This document shows positions 27,612-36,717 of a stretch of DNA of 64,000 bases, one piece after another; position 1 is the first letter of the stretch; each line of letters begins with the position of its first letter. This DNA is from Bacillota bacterium (GTDB lineage: Bacteria > Bacillota > Clostridia > Christensenellales > SZUA-584). A model generated the notes under the pieces. The model worked only from the letters and a program-made list of their open reading frames with translations. It was not told the DNA's origin and made no database searches. The translations under genes and the position numbers were made by a program. The stretch lies in the NCBI GenBank assembly GCA_023460085.1, contig JAEWRI010000022.1, forward strand, positions 124,001-188,000, read 5' to 3'.

Positions 27612-28311
27612 CTCCCGTCAGCATTCGCAACAGCACGGGATAGCCCGCCTTGCTTGCGAAAAGCGTTTTTCCGGATTTCAGTGTGATCGCTTTGGTGCTT
27701 TTATCCACATGGGCGATATGCGACAGATTGACCAGATAGCTCTTATGGCAGCGGCAGAACACGCCCGATGGCAAGGTATGCTGCACGTCGTCCAGCTTTG
27801 CGGTAAACGTCTGCGTCTGATTGTCGTTCATATGCACATGCACGATCCGGTAGTCGCTCTCAAAGTAGTCGATGTCCGCATAAGGCAGACGCAGTATCTC
27901 CGCCTTGGATTCATAGCTGAAGCAGGATTGCCCGCCTTCCATCCAAGATAAGGCTTTTCTCAGCGCATCGATGAAATTCTCGGCGCCGGCATCCCGCAGC
28001 ACATAAGCAATGGGCAGCGTATAGAATGCCTGCAGCACCGTATCGTCCGATCCGTCGATATACACTATCGTGCAGTCCCGGTTATTCTCCCTCACCTTTT
28101 CTCCGATTGATAGCCCCTCGCCGTCCGCCGGGAGCACGAGCAGGTCGAGATTGTATTCCTCCTGCTCCAGCGCTTCCTCCAGTAGCCCTCTGCGCAGATA
28201 AGCCGTTATGATCGCGCGGTGATCCTGCTGAAACACCGTATCCGCGATGAGCCGCTGCAGGCTCTTGGCGGCTTCCAGCTCACGCAGGTATATGCAGATC
28301 CGTATCCTCAT
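27589..28311 (-). CDS. LytTR-type transcriptional regulator with degenerate receiver
   Basis: A 240-residue response-regulator-like protein. The C-terminal LytTR DNA-binding domain is clear: IDYFESDYRIVHVHM, then FCRCHKSYLVNLSHI and KSGKTLFASK. The N-terminal receiver-like domain has lost its phosphorylation residues: the acidic pair is absent, the expected phospho-Asp strand reads DLLVLPAD (Pro at the acceptor position), and the Lys-Pro motif reads LRDAG. It is therefore probably phosphorylation-independent. It lies 34 bp after the third GTPase gene in mid-operon and likely autoregulates this operon. No kinase gene is nearby. Confidence 0.85.
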   Translation of the reverse strand: MRIRICIYLRELEAAKSLQRLIADTVFQQDHRAIITAYLRRGLLEEALEQEEYNLDLLVLPADGEGLSIGEKVRENNRDCTIVYIDGSDDTVLQAFYTLPIAYVLRDAGAENFIDALRKALSWMEGGQSCFSYESKAEILRLPYADIDYFESDYRIVHVHMNDNQTQTFTAKLDDVQHTLPSGVFCRCHKSYLVNLSHIAHVDKSTKAITLKSGKTLFASKAGYPVLLRMLTGGDDRAAV

Positions 28312-28345
28312 AATCCCTGTTTCACTTTCCTTTTGCTCTGACGAT

Positions 28346-30364
28346 TTACGCGCGCGCCCCGGACAGTATAATTTGTACCTGCTGCGGAACGTCTGATATG
28401 TTCGCTGCAGCCTTCTCCAGGCTGGCTTTCCTGCGCGTTACTTCCTCTTCACCCTTGCGTTTTTCCTCCAGAATGCTCTGGATATCCGTCTCAATCTGTT
28501 TGATATCGGCAAACGCGCACTCACCCACGGTGTCCCTGAGGTCCTTTATCTTGCCGTTGATCTGGTTGAAGATTTTATCGTTGAGCTCCATGGTGCGCGC
28601 TGAATCGTTCAGCATCGTACGGTATTCCTTCGTCACCTTGTTGGTAATCGAATTCTGCAATTTGGAGAGCGTCCATCCGATTCCCACCACAGTGGACAGC
28701 AGCGTACCCACCACAATGGCGCCAAGGCCGATGGGTGTAAAGCATGCCGCGATGCCCAGCGCGATTCCCGTTGCCAGCTGAAGCCCCAATGTGCGGAACA
28801 TTGCTTCCTTGCCCAGCACACCGCCCACCAGCGCGGTCAGTATATCCCCCGTGAAAAGCGCGTAAACCACAGAGGCAACCTTTGTGGCATCGGAGGACAG
28901 TTTCTCCGTTTCCGCGCTGTGCCGGAAATTCAGGTCCACCTTGATATCCGTGATCACGCTGGAGAGCTCCGCCGCACGCGATTCCAGTTTTTTCGCCACG
29001 CCCTGTATCCCTTCGTTCAATTTTGGCAGCAGCGTTTCCTTCGTCCACTGTATCGAGAAGGTATTGAATTTATTCTGCAGATAGCTGCTGTATTCATCAG
29101 AAATCGCTTTCGCCGTGCGCTTCAAATGCATCAGTTCCGTCGTCACAGAGCATACGTACTCGCTTTGCCACTGATTCAGATTCTTGGCGGCTTCCGTGGT
29201 CAGCGTGCTGATGACAGGCTTAACGCCCTCCAGCGACTTGTCCAGCTCAATGTTAAATTCGCTGGCGAACAGCTCCGCCTTCTTTTTGGCCAGCTCCATC
29301 TTTTCGCTGACGCTGCTGATGCGCGCCTCAAACTCGGCCAGCGGGAGATCCACCGTATTCAAGTGCTCGCGTATGGTCTGCGCGCCTTCCCTGCTGATAA
29401 TCTCCATCTGCGCGGCAATGGCGCTCAGTTTCTCATCGCCCTTGCACTTTACCAGAAATTCTTCCAGGTATTTCTCCATCTTCAGGTATCCGGACTCCAG
29501 CAGGAGTTCCTTGTTTTTGTCGCGCTTCGCCTTGATTGCCTGCAGCGAGGATACGAAGAATACGCCGTTTCCGCCCAGCTTCTCCGTATATTCAGGCTGC
29601 ATCAGCCGAGTGCTCTTCTTCAGGTTGCGGTTGATGGTATCGATGGCTTCTTCCACATCCGCCGCCGAAGGCGATTCATCCTTGATGTTATCGAAGCGGG
29701 TAACGACAAATATCGGCGTATTGTACCCACGCAGGTTGATATCGGCGATAGTATCCACATCCAGCTTCGTGTAGGGCTGCACTCCGTTCAGGCAATATAT
29801 GATGGCATCCGCGGAGGGCAGGTATTCCAGCGTGATGGTATCGTGGCTGTTGGGGTCGTTGAGTCCCGGGGAATCCACTACCTCTACGCCGTCCTTCAGC
29901 ATTTCCAGCGGCCAGTATACCTCCATCTTTCTGAAAGGGGACTCAATGACGTTGCCTTCCTTGTAGTTCGCCGCGCCCTGCTTGTGATCGATGAGGCAAT
30001 AGTCGCGTATCCTGTCGATGGGCACGTCAAAAGGTTCGTCGCCACCTTCCCACTTGCCCGGCACGGGGTACACCACCACACGCTTGTCCTGCGCGTATTT
30101 GATCTCCGTGATCAGCGCGGTGGCAGGCATCACCTTGGTGGGGAGTATGGGTTCGCCTAAAAACGCATTAATCATAGAGGATTTTCCGGAGCTGAACTGC
30201 CCCATGATCAGTATGCGGAAAGTCTTGTCGGCGATCTTTTCCTTGCTGGTCATGATCATCTGGATCAGATCATCCCGTGTGCCCACCGTATCGATAATTT
30301 GTTTTTGCATATCCAGCTGCCGGTCGATGGCTTCCGCAGCATTCTGGTAAGACTTGATATTCAT
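28346..30364 (-). CDS. Dynamin-family GTPase (third of three)
   Basis: A 672-residue bacterial dynamin-like protein. G1 GQFSSGKSS (residues 55-63), G2 Thr in MPATALITE, G3 DSPGLND (164-170) and G4 TRFD (222-225) are intact. A long helical stalk follows, with a strongly hydrophobic region at about residues 490-570 (TALVGGVLG, GLGAIVVGTLLSTVVGIG) that should form the membrane paddle or transmembrane hairpin, then a terminal coiled coil (KRKGEEEVTRRKASLEKA). Such proteins bind and remodel membranes using GTP. Encoded 40 bp after the degenerate GTPase. Confidence 0.92.
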   Translation of the reverse strand: MNIKSYQNAAEAIDRQLDMQKQIIDTVGTRDDLIQMIMTSKEKIADKTFRILIMGQFSSGKSSMINAFLGEPILPTKVMPATALITEIKYAQDKRVVVYPVPGKWEGGDEPFDVPIDRIRDYCLIDHKQGAANYKEGNVIESPFRKMEVYWPLEMLKDGVEVVDSPGLNDPNSHDTITLEYLPSADAIIYCLNGVQPYTKLDVDTIADINLRGYNTPIFVVTRFDNIKDESPSAADVEEAIDTINRNLKKSTRLMQPEYTEKLGGNGVFFVSSLQAIKAKRDKNKELLLESGYLKMEKYLEEFLVKCKGDEKLSAIAAQMEIISREGAQTIREHLNTVDLPLAEFEARISSVSEKMELAKKKAELFASEFNIELDKSLEGVKPVISTLTTEAAKNLNQWQSEYVCSVTTELMHLKRTAKAISDEYSSYLQNKFNTFSIQWTKETLLPKLNEGIQGVAKKLESRAAELSSVITDIKVDLNFRHSAETEKLSSDATKVASVVYALFTGDILTALVGGVLGKEAMFRTLGLQLATGIALGIAACFTPIGLGAIVVGTLLSTVVGIGWTLSKLQNSITNKVTKEYRTMLNDSARTMELNDKIFNQINGKIKDLRDTVGECAFADIKQIETDIQSILEEKRKGEEEVTRRKASLEKAAANISDVPQQVQIILSGARA

Positions 30365-30404
30365 CTTTTGCTCCTCACCGTATATTTAAATTTCGATTAA
30401 ACCC

Positions 30405-31964
30405 TTATTCCTCCGCCATGAACTCGTTCAGTATCGCGTCGCACTCCATTGCCAGCACGGAATAGCGTTTAAATGCTTCTCCCATTTTTCTTTCCTCTTC
30501 GCCCTCACCGCTGCCCTTCTGGACGCTTGCGGCCAGCTGCGCATCCTTAACTGCCAGCAGCAGCGAAGCATAGATATAGTCCACATTCTTTGAGAACGCT
30601 TCGAAGTTACTGCCCACGCATTTGACAACATACCGGCGGACTTCCGCTTCCAGCTCCTTCATTCTGTCCTTGTTGTTGCCATGCTCGACAATGGACCAAA
30701 AACCGGTGGCGACGGTAGCGCCTCCCGCCAGCATAGTTGCCGAGAAAATCGCGATGCCGTTGATGATGAAAACCGGCGCGAAAAGTATGCTGGCTGCCAG
30801 CGCGGCAGAGGAGAACACCAACCCGGTGAACGCCATACGCTTCATCTTCTCGGGGTCGCTGCTCTTTGGCTCCGGCGCTCCGGGGCTGCCGAACGCGGAT
30901 GCTTCGTAACCCGGCAATGTGTTCAGTTTCACACCAAATGCCTGCTCGACGTCCGATATCAGCGTTTTACGGTCTTCAACGATCCGTTCGCTGAGGGCAC
31001 GGTTGACGCTGCCTGAAATCTTCTGCAGCTCCACCGCCATGTCGTGTTCCAGCTGCCGGTTCCACCAGTCCTTTTTCGAAGACGCCAGCGACATCTTCAT
31101 TACCAGACTGTCACCTATCTCCGCTACGGCCTTCTCCCGGATCCGGTTGATCTCAGCCAGCGCTTCGTTATTTTTTTTCTTGACGCGCAGCTCGATTTCC
31201 TGCCATTGCGTTTCATTGATTTGCGCGCGCACCTTTCCGCTCTCACGGGTTTTAGCACAATCATTCAGCGCCTGCTTTGCCTGCTGCTGCAAGGCGGAAA
31301 TACGGTTCTTTACCGCCGAGGCGAACCCCATGCAAAGCAGCATCTCTTTAACATCTTCCACGCTTTCGTGCGCACAGAGCATGCTGAGCAGTGCCTTGCC
31401 CATGCCCTTGTCGTCCTTGCGAATCAGCGCCAGTTCGTCGGTACCGAAGAGCGCGCTCAGCTGCGTCTTTACGTAATCCTCTGCTTCCGCCTTATCTTCG
31501 TCATTCAGCAGCTCCATTTTATTGAGGGCAATGGTGCAAGGGATACCATAGGTAATGCAAGTGCGTATAGCGGCGACATCTCTCGCGGAAAGCGGAGCGG
31601 CGGCGGACAGCAGGAACAATGCCGCGTCTACCCCCCAAAGCACACAGTCGGCGTCTCCCGGCTGTATGTTTTCATACTCCTCAATGGCGATCTCCGCGCA
31701 GGTAATCTCTGTGCCGGGAACTTCCGCTGAAAGCTTGGAATCATGCGTGGACGATACCATTGATACCGGCATTGTCGCGCTGCCCAAAATCATATTTGCC
31801 ACTGTGCTTTTTCCGGAGTTGGTATCGCCCAGCACCGCAAATACTTTGCCATGCTTGCACCGGACTTCGTCGCGTTTTCCGTTGTATCGACTCGCAATAT
31901 CCCCGCTGCCAATCTCCGCGGCAAGCGACGTCAGTTTGCTGAACATATCCTCAGGTATTAACAT
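30405..31964 (-). CDS. Dynamin-like GTPase with degenerate G motifs (second of three)
   Basis: A 519-residue P-loop GTPase related to its neighbours. G1 is good (GDTNSGKST, residues 46-54), but where G3 DxPG should stand the sequence reads DADCVLWGVDAALFLL with no DxxG, and G4 is NKME rather than NKxD. A hydrophobic hairpin lies near residues 375-425 (GLVFSSAALAASILFAPVF), between helical stretches. It may bind nucleotide without normal hydrolysis and act as a partner in a mixed GTPase complex. The start overlaps the preceding gene's end by 7 bp. Confidence 0.85.
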   Translation of the reverse strand: MLIPEDMFSKLTSLAAEIGSGDIASRYNGKRDEVRCKHGKVFAVLGDTNSGKSTVANMILGSATMPVSMVSSTHDSKLSAEVPGTEITCAEIAIEEYENIQPGDADCVLWGVDAALFLLSAAAPLSARDVAAIRTCITYGIPCTIALNKMELLNDEDKAEAEDYVKTQLSALFGTDELALIRKDDKGMGKALLSMLCAHESVEDVKEMLLCMGFASAVKNRISALQQQAKQALNDCAKTRESGKVRAQINETQWQEIELRVKKKNNEALAEINRIREKAVAEIGDSLVMKMSLASSKKDWWNRQLEHDMAVELQKISGSVNRALSERIVEDRKTLISDVEQAFGVKLNTLPGYEASAFGSPGAPEPKSSDPEKMKRMAFTGLVFSSAALAASILFAPVFIINGIAIFSATMLAGGATVATGFWSIVEHGNNKDRMKELEAEVRRYVVKCVGSNFEAFSKNVDYIYASLLLAVKDAQLAASVQKGSGEGEEERKMGEAFKRYSVLAMECDAILNEFMAEE

Positions 31965-33829
31965 GCCAATTCTCTCCTTACTGAAAACAGTTTTAAATTC
32001 TGTATCTGCTCTTCTATTTCCTTCGTATAACGGCCGTTATCCGCTATTTCGCGGTTCAGCCGCATCTTCTTTTCTTCATACATCTTCAGCGCGTCATTGT
32101 ACAGCTGCGAATAGATAGCCATATAGTGTCTTGACATCTCTTCCAGTCGCGTGATGCTCTTATCAATGCATTGCACCGTCATAGGTATACACTCGCCGGA
32201 TATTCTATCCGAGATCGTGGGCAGCTGCAAACGTACTTGCTGTACAAAATCTGCCCGCGCCTTTTTCATAAACAGTTTGTCCTTGCCGAGGTACCCGACG
32301 ATTCCCCCCACAACCGCGCCTATCGGCCCTCCCAATATCAGGCCGATGGCCGCTGCGCCCCCGCTTGTCAGCACGGTATTCTGCGTTTCTACTTTTGCGT
32401 AGCTTTCACGCACCTGCGCCAGCGAGCTCCCAATCTTCTCTTGGAGGGGTTGAGTCATCGCCGAGGACGCCGCATTCTGAAGCAGCGCCGCGTTGCCAAT
32501 GCGTCCATAGCAGGTTTCCAGTTCCCGCTGCATATGATCCCCTGTCCAGTTTACCAGACCTTGCGCAGAGTCTGCCACCTGCTGGCTGTATCGATAGTAC
32601 GCGGGCGTCTGATTGGCAATATCGCCTGCAAGACCGTCCGTCCGCGAGGCGTATACTTTAAAATCGGCATGGCTGCTGAACGCGGAGACACGGTATTCCA
32701 CCGCCTGCAGCATATAGCTCTCCATCTCTCTCCGTGTCACTCGTTCATTTTCCTTATATACGCCGCGCATTTCCCACAGCCGGTTGCTCTCCTGTACCTT
32801 AATGTCGGCCAGCTTTTTGGCCAGCTGCGGCGGCGCGTTTTCTTCCAGCACCTTAAGGCTGGACTGAAGCGCCTGCGTCTGCTGCGCAACGCCATCCTTC
32901 ATCACACCCAGCATCTGTCTCAGCAGCTCTGCCATACGGCAGCTCAGTATGAACTCCCGCTGCTCCCGCAGATGCGTAAAAAGTGCCTCCCGCAGTGCGT
33001 TCAACCTGCGCGCCCACACTTCGTCCTTGCCCGCAAGATACGCCGAGCAGGAAACCAGCAGCGGATCCCGAATTCCCAGCTTTTCCTGTATATTTTCTCG
33101 AACGTACTGCTCCAGTTCTTCCCGCTCGTCCTCCTCCACCCTGTCCATCATAGTGAGCACAAACACCGCATGGTTCATAAACCTTTCGGCGTTTTCCTTC
33201 AGAAACAGTTCAAAGCTGTATGTATAAGCCTGCGTAGCGGGAAAAAGGATGATTACAGAGTCCGCCGCATGTTCAAGCACCTGCTTGGTGCGCGTTACAT
33301 GCAGCTCGGAATTCTCCTGACCGGGATTGACTCCGGGGGTATCGATAATGCACAGATTGCCCAGCGCGCCGCTGTCCGGCAGGAGCACATCCACCCGCGC
33401 GGTGCGGTGCGCTACGGATTCACGAGTAGTTACTGTATTGAGGTTTTCCTTAAAATCACTGCCAAGTGTGATATTGCACACTTCGCAAAAGGACTGCGCC
33501 TCCTGCGCATCATTCAAGTGATACCGCTTTCCGTCGTTGAGTTCAATATGCAGTTCGGCGGTTTCATAAGGCCCGCCTTGAATGTACGTGGGAATTGCCG
33601 TGGTTGCCATGATTCCGGTTTTCAGACAGTCATATCCGCAGAGCGCGTTGATCAGCGTGCTTTTTCCCGAGCTGAAGTCGCCAATAACCGCCAGCTTCAG
33701 CGTGGTATCCGCATGCTTTTCCGCGATATCATTTCTTTGCTTTTTCAGTTCTGCCAGCGTGTCTGCCCGCCATGGAAACTCTGTAAAAAGGCGGCCGGCA
33801 TACTGTATACTGCGCTCGATTTGATTCAT
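31958..33829 (-). CDS. Dynamin-family GTPase (first of three)
   Basis: A 623-residue dynamin-like protein and first gene of the operon. G1 GDFSSGKST (50-58), G2 Thr in MATTAIPT, G3 DTPG (163-166), G4 TMMD (226-229). The rest is helical with a glycine-rich hydrophobic segment near 480-510 (GLILGGPIGAVVGGIVGYLG) and a C-terminal coiled coil. The start codon is only weakly supported: AAGAGG lies some 16 nt upstream. Three unlike dynamin-type proteins in a row point to a heteromeric membrane-remodelling assembly. Confidence 0.92.
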   Translation of the reverse strand: MNQIERSIQYAGRLFTEFPWRADTLAELKKQRNDIAEKHADTTLKLAVIGDFSSGKSTLINALCGYDCLKTGIMATTAIPTYIQGGPYETAELHIELNDGKRYHLNDAQEAQSFCEVCNITLGSDFKENLNTVTTRESVAHRTARVDVLLPDSGALGNLCIIDTPGVNPGQENSELHVTRTKQVLEHAADSVIILFPATQAYTYSFELFLKENAERFMNHAVFVLTMMDRVEEDEREELEQYVRENIQEKLGIRDPLLVSCSAYLAGKDEVWARRLNALREALFTHLREQREFILSCRMAELLRQMLGVMKDGVAQQTQALQSSLKVLEENAPPQLAKKLADIKVQESNRLWEMRGVYKENERVTRREMESYMLQAVEYRVSAFSSHADFKVYASRTDGLAGDIANQTPAYYRYSQQVADSAQGLVNWTGDHMQRELETCYGRIGNAALLQNAASSAMTQPLQEKIGSSLAQVRESYAKVETQNTVLTSGGAAAIGLILGGPIGAVVGGIVGYLGKDKLFMKKARADFVQQVRLQLPTISDRISGECIPMTVQCIDKSITRLEEMSRHYMAIYSQLYNDALKMYEEKKMRLNREIADNGRYTKEIEEQIQNLKLFSVRRELAC

Positions 33830-33887
33830 ATGAGTCTGGTTGCAACCTCTTGGGCGTCTGTTTTCTGCTGCGCTGATAATCTACATT

Positions 33888-33916
33888 ATCATATAAAAGT
33901 TCTTTAACAATGTAAA
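33888..33916 (-). promoter_or_regulatory. Promoter of the dynamin/HerA operon
   Basis: Leftward TTTACA (33916-33911), 17-nt spacer, TATGAT (33893-33888); both hexamers match consensus at 5 of 6. The start site would lie about 50 bp before the first GTPase gene. The remaining 33917-34216 is AT-richer and shows no gene. Confidence 0.65.
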
Positions 33917-34216
33917 TATTAAACCCAGCATTTAATCAGAAAATTCCATGTAAACTGCAAACTCTTCCCTCTTGTTTTCTTATACCCTCAACCGTATCGC
34001 CCCCTTGTTTTGTGATGATTGTACCGTACTTTTGGCTCCATTCTAATTGCTTCGCATAATTGACTGTCAAAACCGCCTTTTTATCCGCCCATTTTACAGA
34101 AGGCCACGCTTAGGAAACCACATCTGATTTCCCTTTCGCGCCTGCAGTCGCATCTTTCCGTTCCGCGCATACAATAGTCTCAGTCATGTTTTTTTTCAAA
34201 TTGTGCTCTGGCCGTA

Positions 34217-34266
34217 TTGACAATTACATATGAGCGGTCTATCATATGATTATATCTTCATATGAA
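34217..34266 (+). promoter_or_regulatory. Promoter with ArsR/SmtB-type operator
   Basis: TTGACA (34217-34222), 17-nt spacer, TATCAT (34240-34245). An inverted repeat ATATGA-N8-TCATAT (34228-34233 / 34242-34247) covers the spacer and -10, and a perfect palindrome TTCATATGAA follows at 34257-34266 just before the ribosome binding site. ATATGA half-sites resemble SmtB/CzrA-type operators, so the downstream repressor probably binds here. Confidence 0.7.
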
Positions 34267-34277
34267 AGGACGTTCAT

Positions 34278-34622
34278 ATGTCTGGAGAAACAAGACATGA
34301 TCATACCGCAATGGTGAAGGCGGTGTGCGCAGAAATGCCGCCCGAAGAGCTTCTGTGTGACCTGGGCGATCTGTTCAAGGTTTTTGGGGACACAACGCGG
34401 GTGCGTATACTGTATTCATTGTTCGAATCGGAGATGTGCGTCTGCGCCATTGCCGAGGTGTTGGGAATGACGCAGTCCGCCATCTCCCACCAGCTGAAGG
34501 TGCTGAAGGATGCCCGCCTCGTCGATAACCGCCGCGAAGGCAAGACCATCATGTATTTTCTGGCCGACGACCACGTGCGCTCCATCATCGGTCAGGGCTA
34601 CGAGCATTTAAGGGAGGTTTGA
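34278..34622 (+). CDS. ArsR/SmtB-family metal-sensing repressor
   Basis: A 114-residue winged-helix repressor. Two metal-site signatures are visible. The ECVC-like EMCVC (Cys54, Cys56) in the recognition-helix region resembles CadC. In the last helix Asp97, His99, His110 and Glu113 reproduce exactly the spacing of the SmtB/CzrA alpha-5 zinc site. The HTH is TQSAISHQLKVLK. It should release the operator at 34228-34266 when Zn(II), Cd(II) or Pb(II) binds. First gene of a three-gene efflux operon, 4 bp before the HMA gene. Confidence 0.92.
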   Translation: MSGETRHDHTAMVKAVCAEMPPEELLCDLGDLFKVFGDTTRVRILYSLFESEMCVCAIAEVLGMTQSAISHQLKVLKDARLVDNRREGKTIMYFLADDHVRSIIGQGYEHLREV

Positions 34623-34626
34623 CAAC

Positions 34627-34860
34627 ATGAAAAAGGTGCTGAGAATTGAGAATCTGGACTGCGCACAGTGCGCGGCAAAAATGGAAACCGCTATCGCCAA
34701 GCTGGAAGGCGTCTCGTCTGCCAGCGTCAGTTTCATGACCCAGCGTATTACCATTGAAGCGGAGCCGGCCGACTGGGATGCGATGGCTGCCAAAATTGCC
34801 GCGATATGCAAGAAAACAGAACCGGACTGCCGCGTAATCTGGAACGGGAAAGCGTTATGA
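34627..34860 (+). CDS. Stand-alone HMA-domain metal-binding protein
   Basis: A 77-residue heavy-metal-associated domain with the metal-binding motif DCAQCA (Cys11, Cys14) after a first strand RIENL. In most Zn/Cd ATPases this domain is fused at the N-terminus. Here it is a separate chain whose stop overlaps the ATPase start (ATGA), so it may act as a metallochaperone or detached regulatory domain of the ATPase. Confidence 0.88.
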   Translation: MKKVLRIENLDCAQCAAKMETAIAKLEGVSSASVSFMTQRITIEAEPADWDAMAAKIAAICKKTEPDCRVIWNGKAL

Positions 34861-36707
34861 GCAGGGCGCAAAAAAAGATGCTGCTGCGCATCATCCTTTC
34901 CGCGGCGCTGCTTGCTTTGGTGTGGGTTCTCCCGTTGGAGGGCATTCCGCGGTTTCTCGCTTTCCTGGTCCCCTATGCGCTGATAGGATACGACATACTC
35001 TTCTCCGCGATACGCGGCATACTGCGCGGACAGGTATTTGACGAGAACTTCCTGATGGCACTGGCGACAGTGGGTGCGCTGGTCATCGGCGAATACCCGG
35101 AAGCCGTTGCGGTAATGCTGTTCTACCAAATCGGCGAACTGTTTCAGCATATTGCGGTGGGCAGAAGCCGCCGTTCCATATCGGCGCTCATGGACATCCG
35201 TCCCGATAGCGCCACGGTGCTGCGCGACGGTGCAGAGCAGGTAGTACCCCCCGAAGAAGTCGCCGCAGGAGAGGTCGTCGTCATTCGCCCCGGAGAGCGC
35301 ATACCACTGGACGGCGTAATACTGGAGGGTACGACCGCCGTCAATACCGCCGCGCTTACAGGGGAATCCCTGCCCGCCGACAAGGGCATCAGCGACAGCG
35401 TCGTGAGCGGTTCCGTCAATATCAGCGGTCTCATCAAGGTGCGCGTTTCCACCGAATACGCGAACAGCACGGCGGCACGCATACTGGAGCTGGTGGAGAA
35501 CTCCGCCGCGAAAAAAGCGCGCGCCGAACGATTCATCACACGCTTTGCGCGCTACTACACGCCCTGCGTCGTGATCAGCGCGTTGCTGCTCGCCGTTCTG
35601 CCCCCGCTGATACTCTCGCAGGATTTCAGTGTATGGATCAACCGGGCGCTCATCTTCCTCGTCGTGTCCTGCCCCTGCGCGCTCGTGATCTCCGTCCCAC
35701 TGACATTCTTCAGCGGCATCGGCGGGGCGTCCCGCGCGGGCATACTCGTAAAGGGCGCGAACGATATTGAAACACTCTCCGCCGTGCGCGTCGTCGTATT
35801 CGACAAAACCGGTACGCTGACAAAGGGTACGCTAAGCGTCGTCGCCGTTCATCCGCAGCAGGTATCGGAGGCGGAGCTTCTGGATATCACCGCCGCCGCG
35901 GAAAGCCATTCCAACCACCCCATCGCCGATTCCATCATCCGCGCGCACGGAGGACATATCGACAAATCACGCATCGGTGAGGTAACGGAGCTTCCGGGTC
36001 TTGGAATACAGGCCGTGATCGATGGCAATACCGTGCACGCGGGAAACGGAAAGCTGATGGCCCGGGTGGGAGCGGACTGGCATGAGTGCACCACCGCGAC
36101 GGGTTCGGTGGTACATATCTCGGTAAACAACGTGTACATGGGCCACATCGTTGTGTCGGATGAGATAAAACCCGACGCGGCGCAGGCCATCGCTTCGCTG
36201 AAGCGGCTGGGCGTAGACAAAACGGTCATGCTGAGCGGCGATAACCGTAAGACAGCGGAAGCCGTAGGACAGGAACTGGGCATTGATGAAATCCACAGCG
36301 AGCTGCTGCCGGATCAGAAGGTATCCGAAGTGGAAGCACTGCTCTCGGAGAAGCCCCCGCGCGCGCGCCTCGCATTCGTAGGCGACGGCGTAAACGACGC
36401 ACCGGTGCTTACGCGCGCCGACGTGGGCATCGCGATGGGTGCGCTGGGCAGCGACGCGGCGCTCGAAGCCGCGGACGTGGTACTGATGGACGACAAGCTT
36501 TCCAAGCTGGCCGCGGCCATCGGACTCTCCCGCCGTACGATGCGCATCGCCCATCAGAATATCGTTTTCGCGCTGGGCGTTAAGGGCGTGGTACTTATAC
36601 TGGGCGCGCTGGGTTTCGCAAACATCTGGCTGGCGGTATTCGCGGACGTAGGCGTCATGGTGCTCGCAATCGCCAATTCGTTTCGCGCATTGCGCCGCGT
36701 CGTATAG
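34857..36707 (+). CDS. P1B-type Zn/Cd/Pb-exporting ATPase
   Basis: A 616-residue P-type ATPase starting at ATG 34857 (overlapping the HMA stop); the frame extends further upstream but in conflict with the HMA gene. The transmembrane CPCAL motif lies near residue 271, the phosphorylation site DKTGTLTKG near 315, TGESLP in the actuator domain, SHSNHP in the nucleotide domain, and GDGVNDAP in the hinge. ADVGVM in the last helix carries the Asp typical of the P1B-2 (ZntA/CadA) group. No N-terminal metal domain of its own. Exports divalent soft metals across the inner membrane. Confidence 0.93.
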   Translation: MSRAQKKMLLRIILSAALLALVWVLPLEGIPRFLAFLVPYALIGYDILFSAIRGILRGQVFDENFLMALATVGALVIGEYPEAVAVMLFYQIGELFQHIAVGRSRRSISALMDIRPDSATVLRDGAEQVVPPEEVAAGEVVVIRPGERIPLDGVILEGTTAVNTAALTGESLPADKGISDSVVSGSVNISGLIKVRVSTEYANSTAARILELVENSAAKKARAERFITRFARYYTPCVVISALLLAVLPPLILSQDFSVWINRALIFLVVSCPCALVISVPLTFFSGIGGASRAGILVKGANDIETLSAVRVVVFDKTGTLTKGTLSVVAVHPQQVSEAELLDITAAAESHSNHPIADSIIRAHGGHIDKSRIGEVTELPGLGIQAVIDGNTVHAGNGKLMARVGADWHECTTATGSVVHISVNNVYMGHIVVSDEIKPDAAQAIASLKRLGVDKTVMLSGDNRKTAEAVGQELGIDEIHSELLPDQKVSEVEALLSEKPPRARLAFVGDGVNDAPVLTRADVGIAMGALGSDAALEAADVVLMDDKLSKLAAAIGLSRRTMRIAHQNIVFALGVKGVVLILGALGFANIWLAVFADVGVMVLAIANSFRALRRVV

Positions 36708-36717
36708 AAACCGCCGA

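Noticed and set aside
32171..33907. 578-residue plus-strand open frame
   Set aside because: Shadow of the first dynamin-like gene, which has complete G motifs on the other strand.
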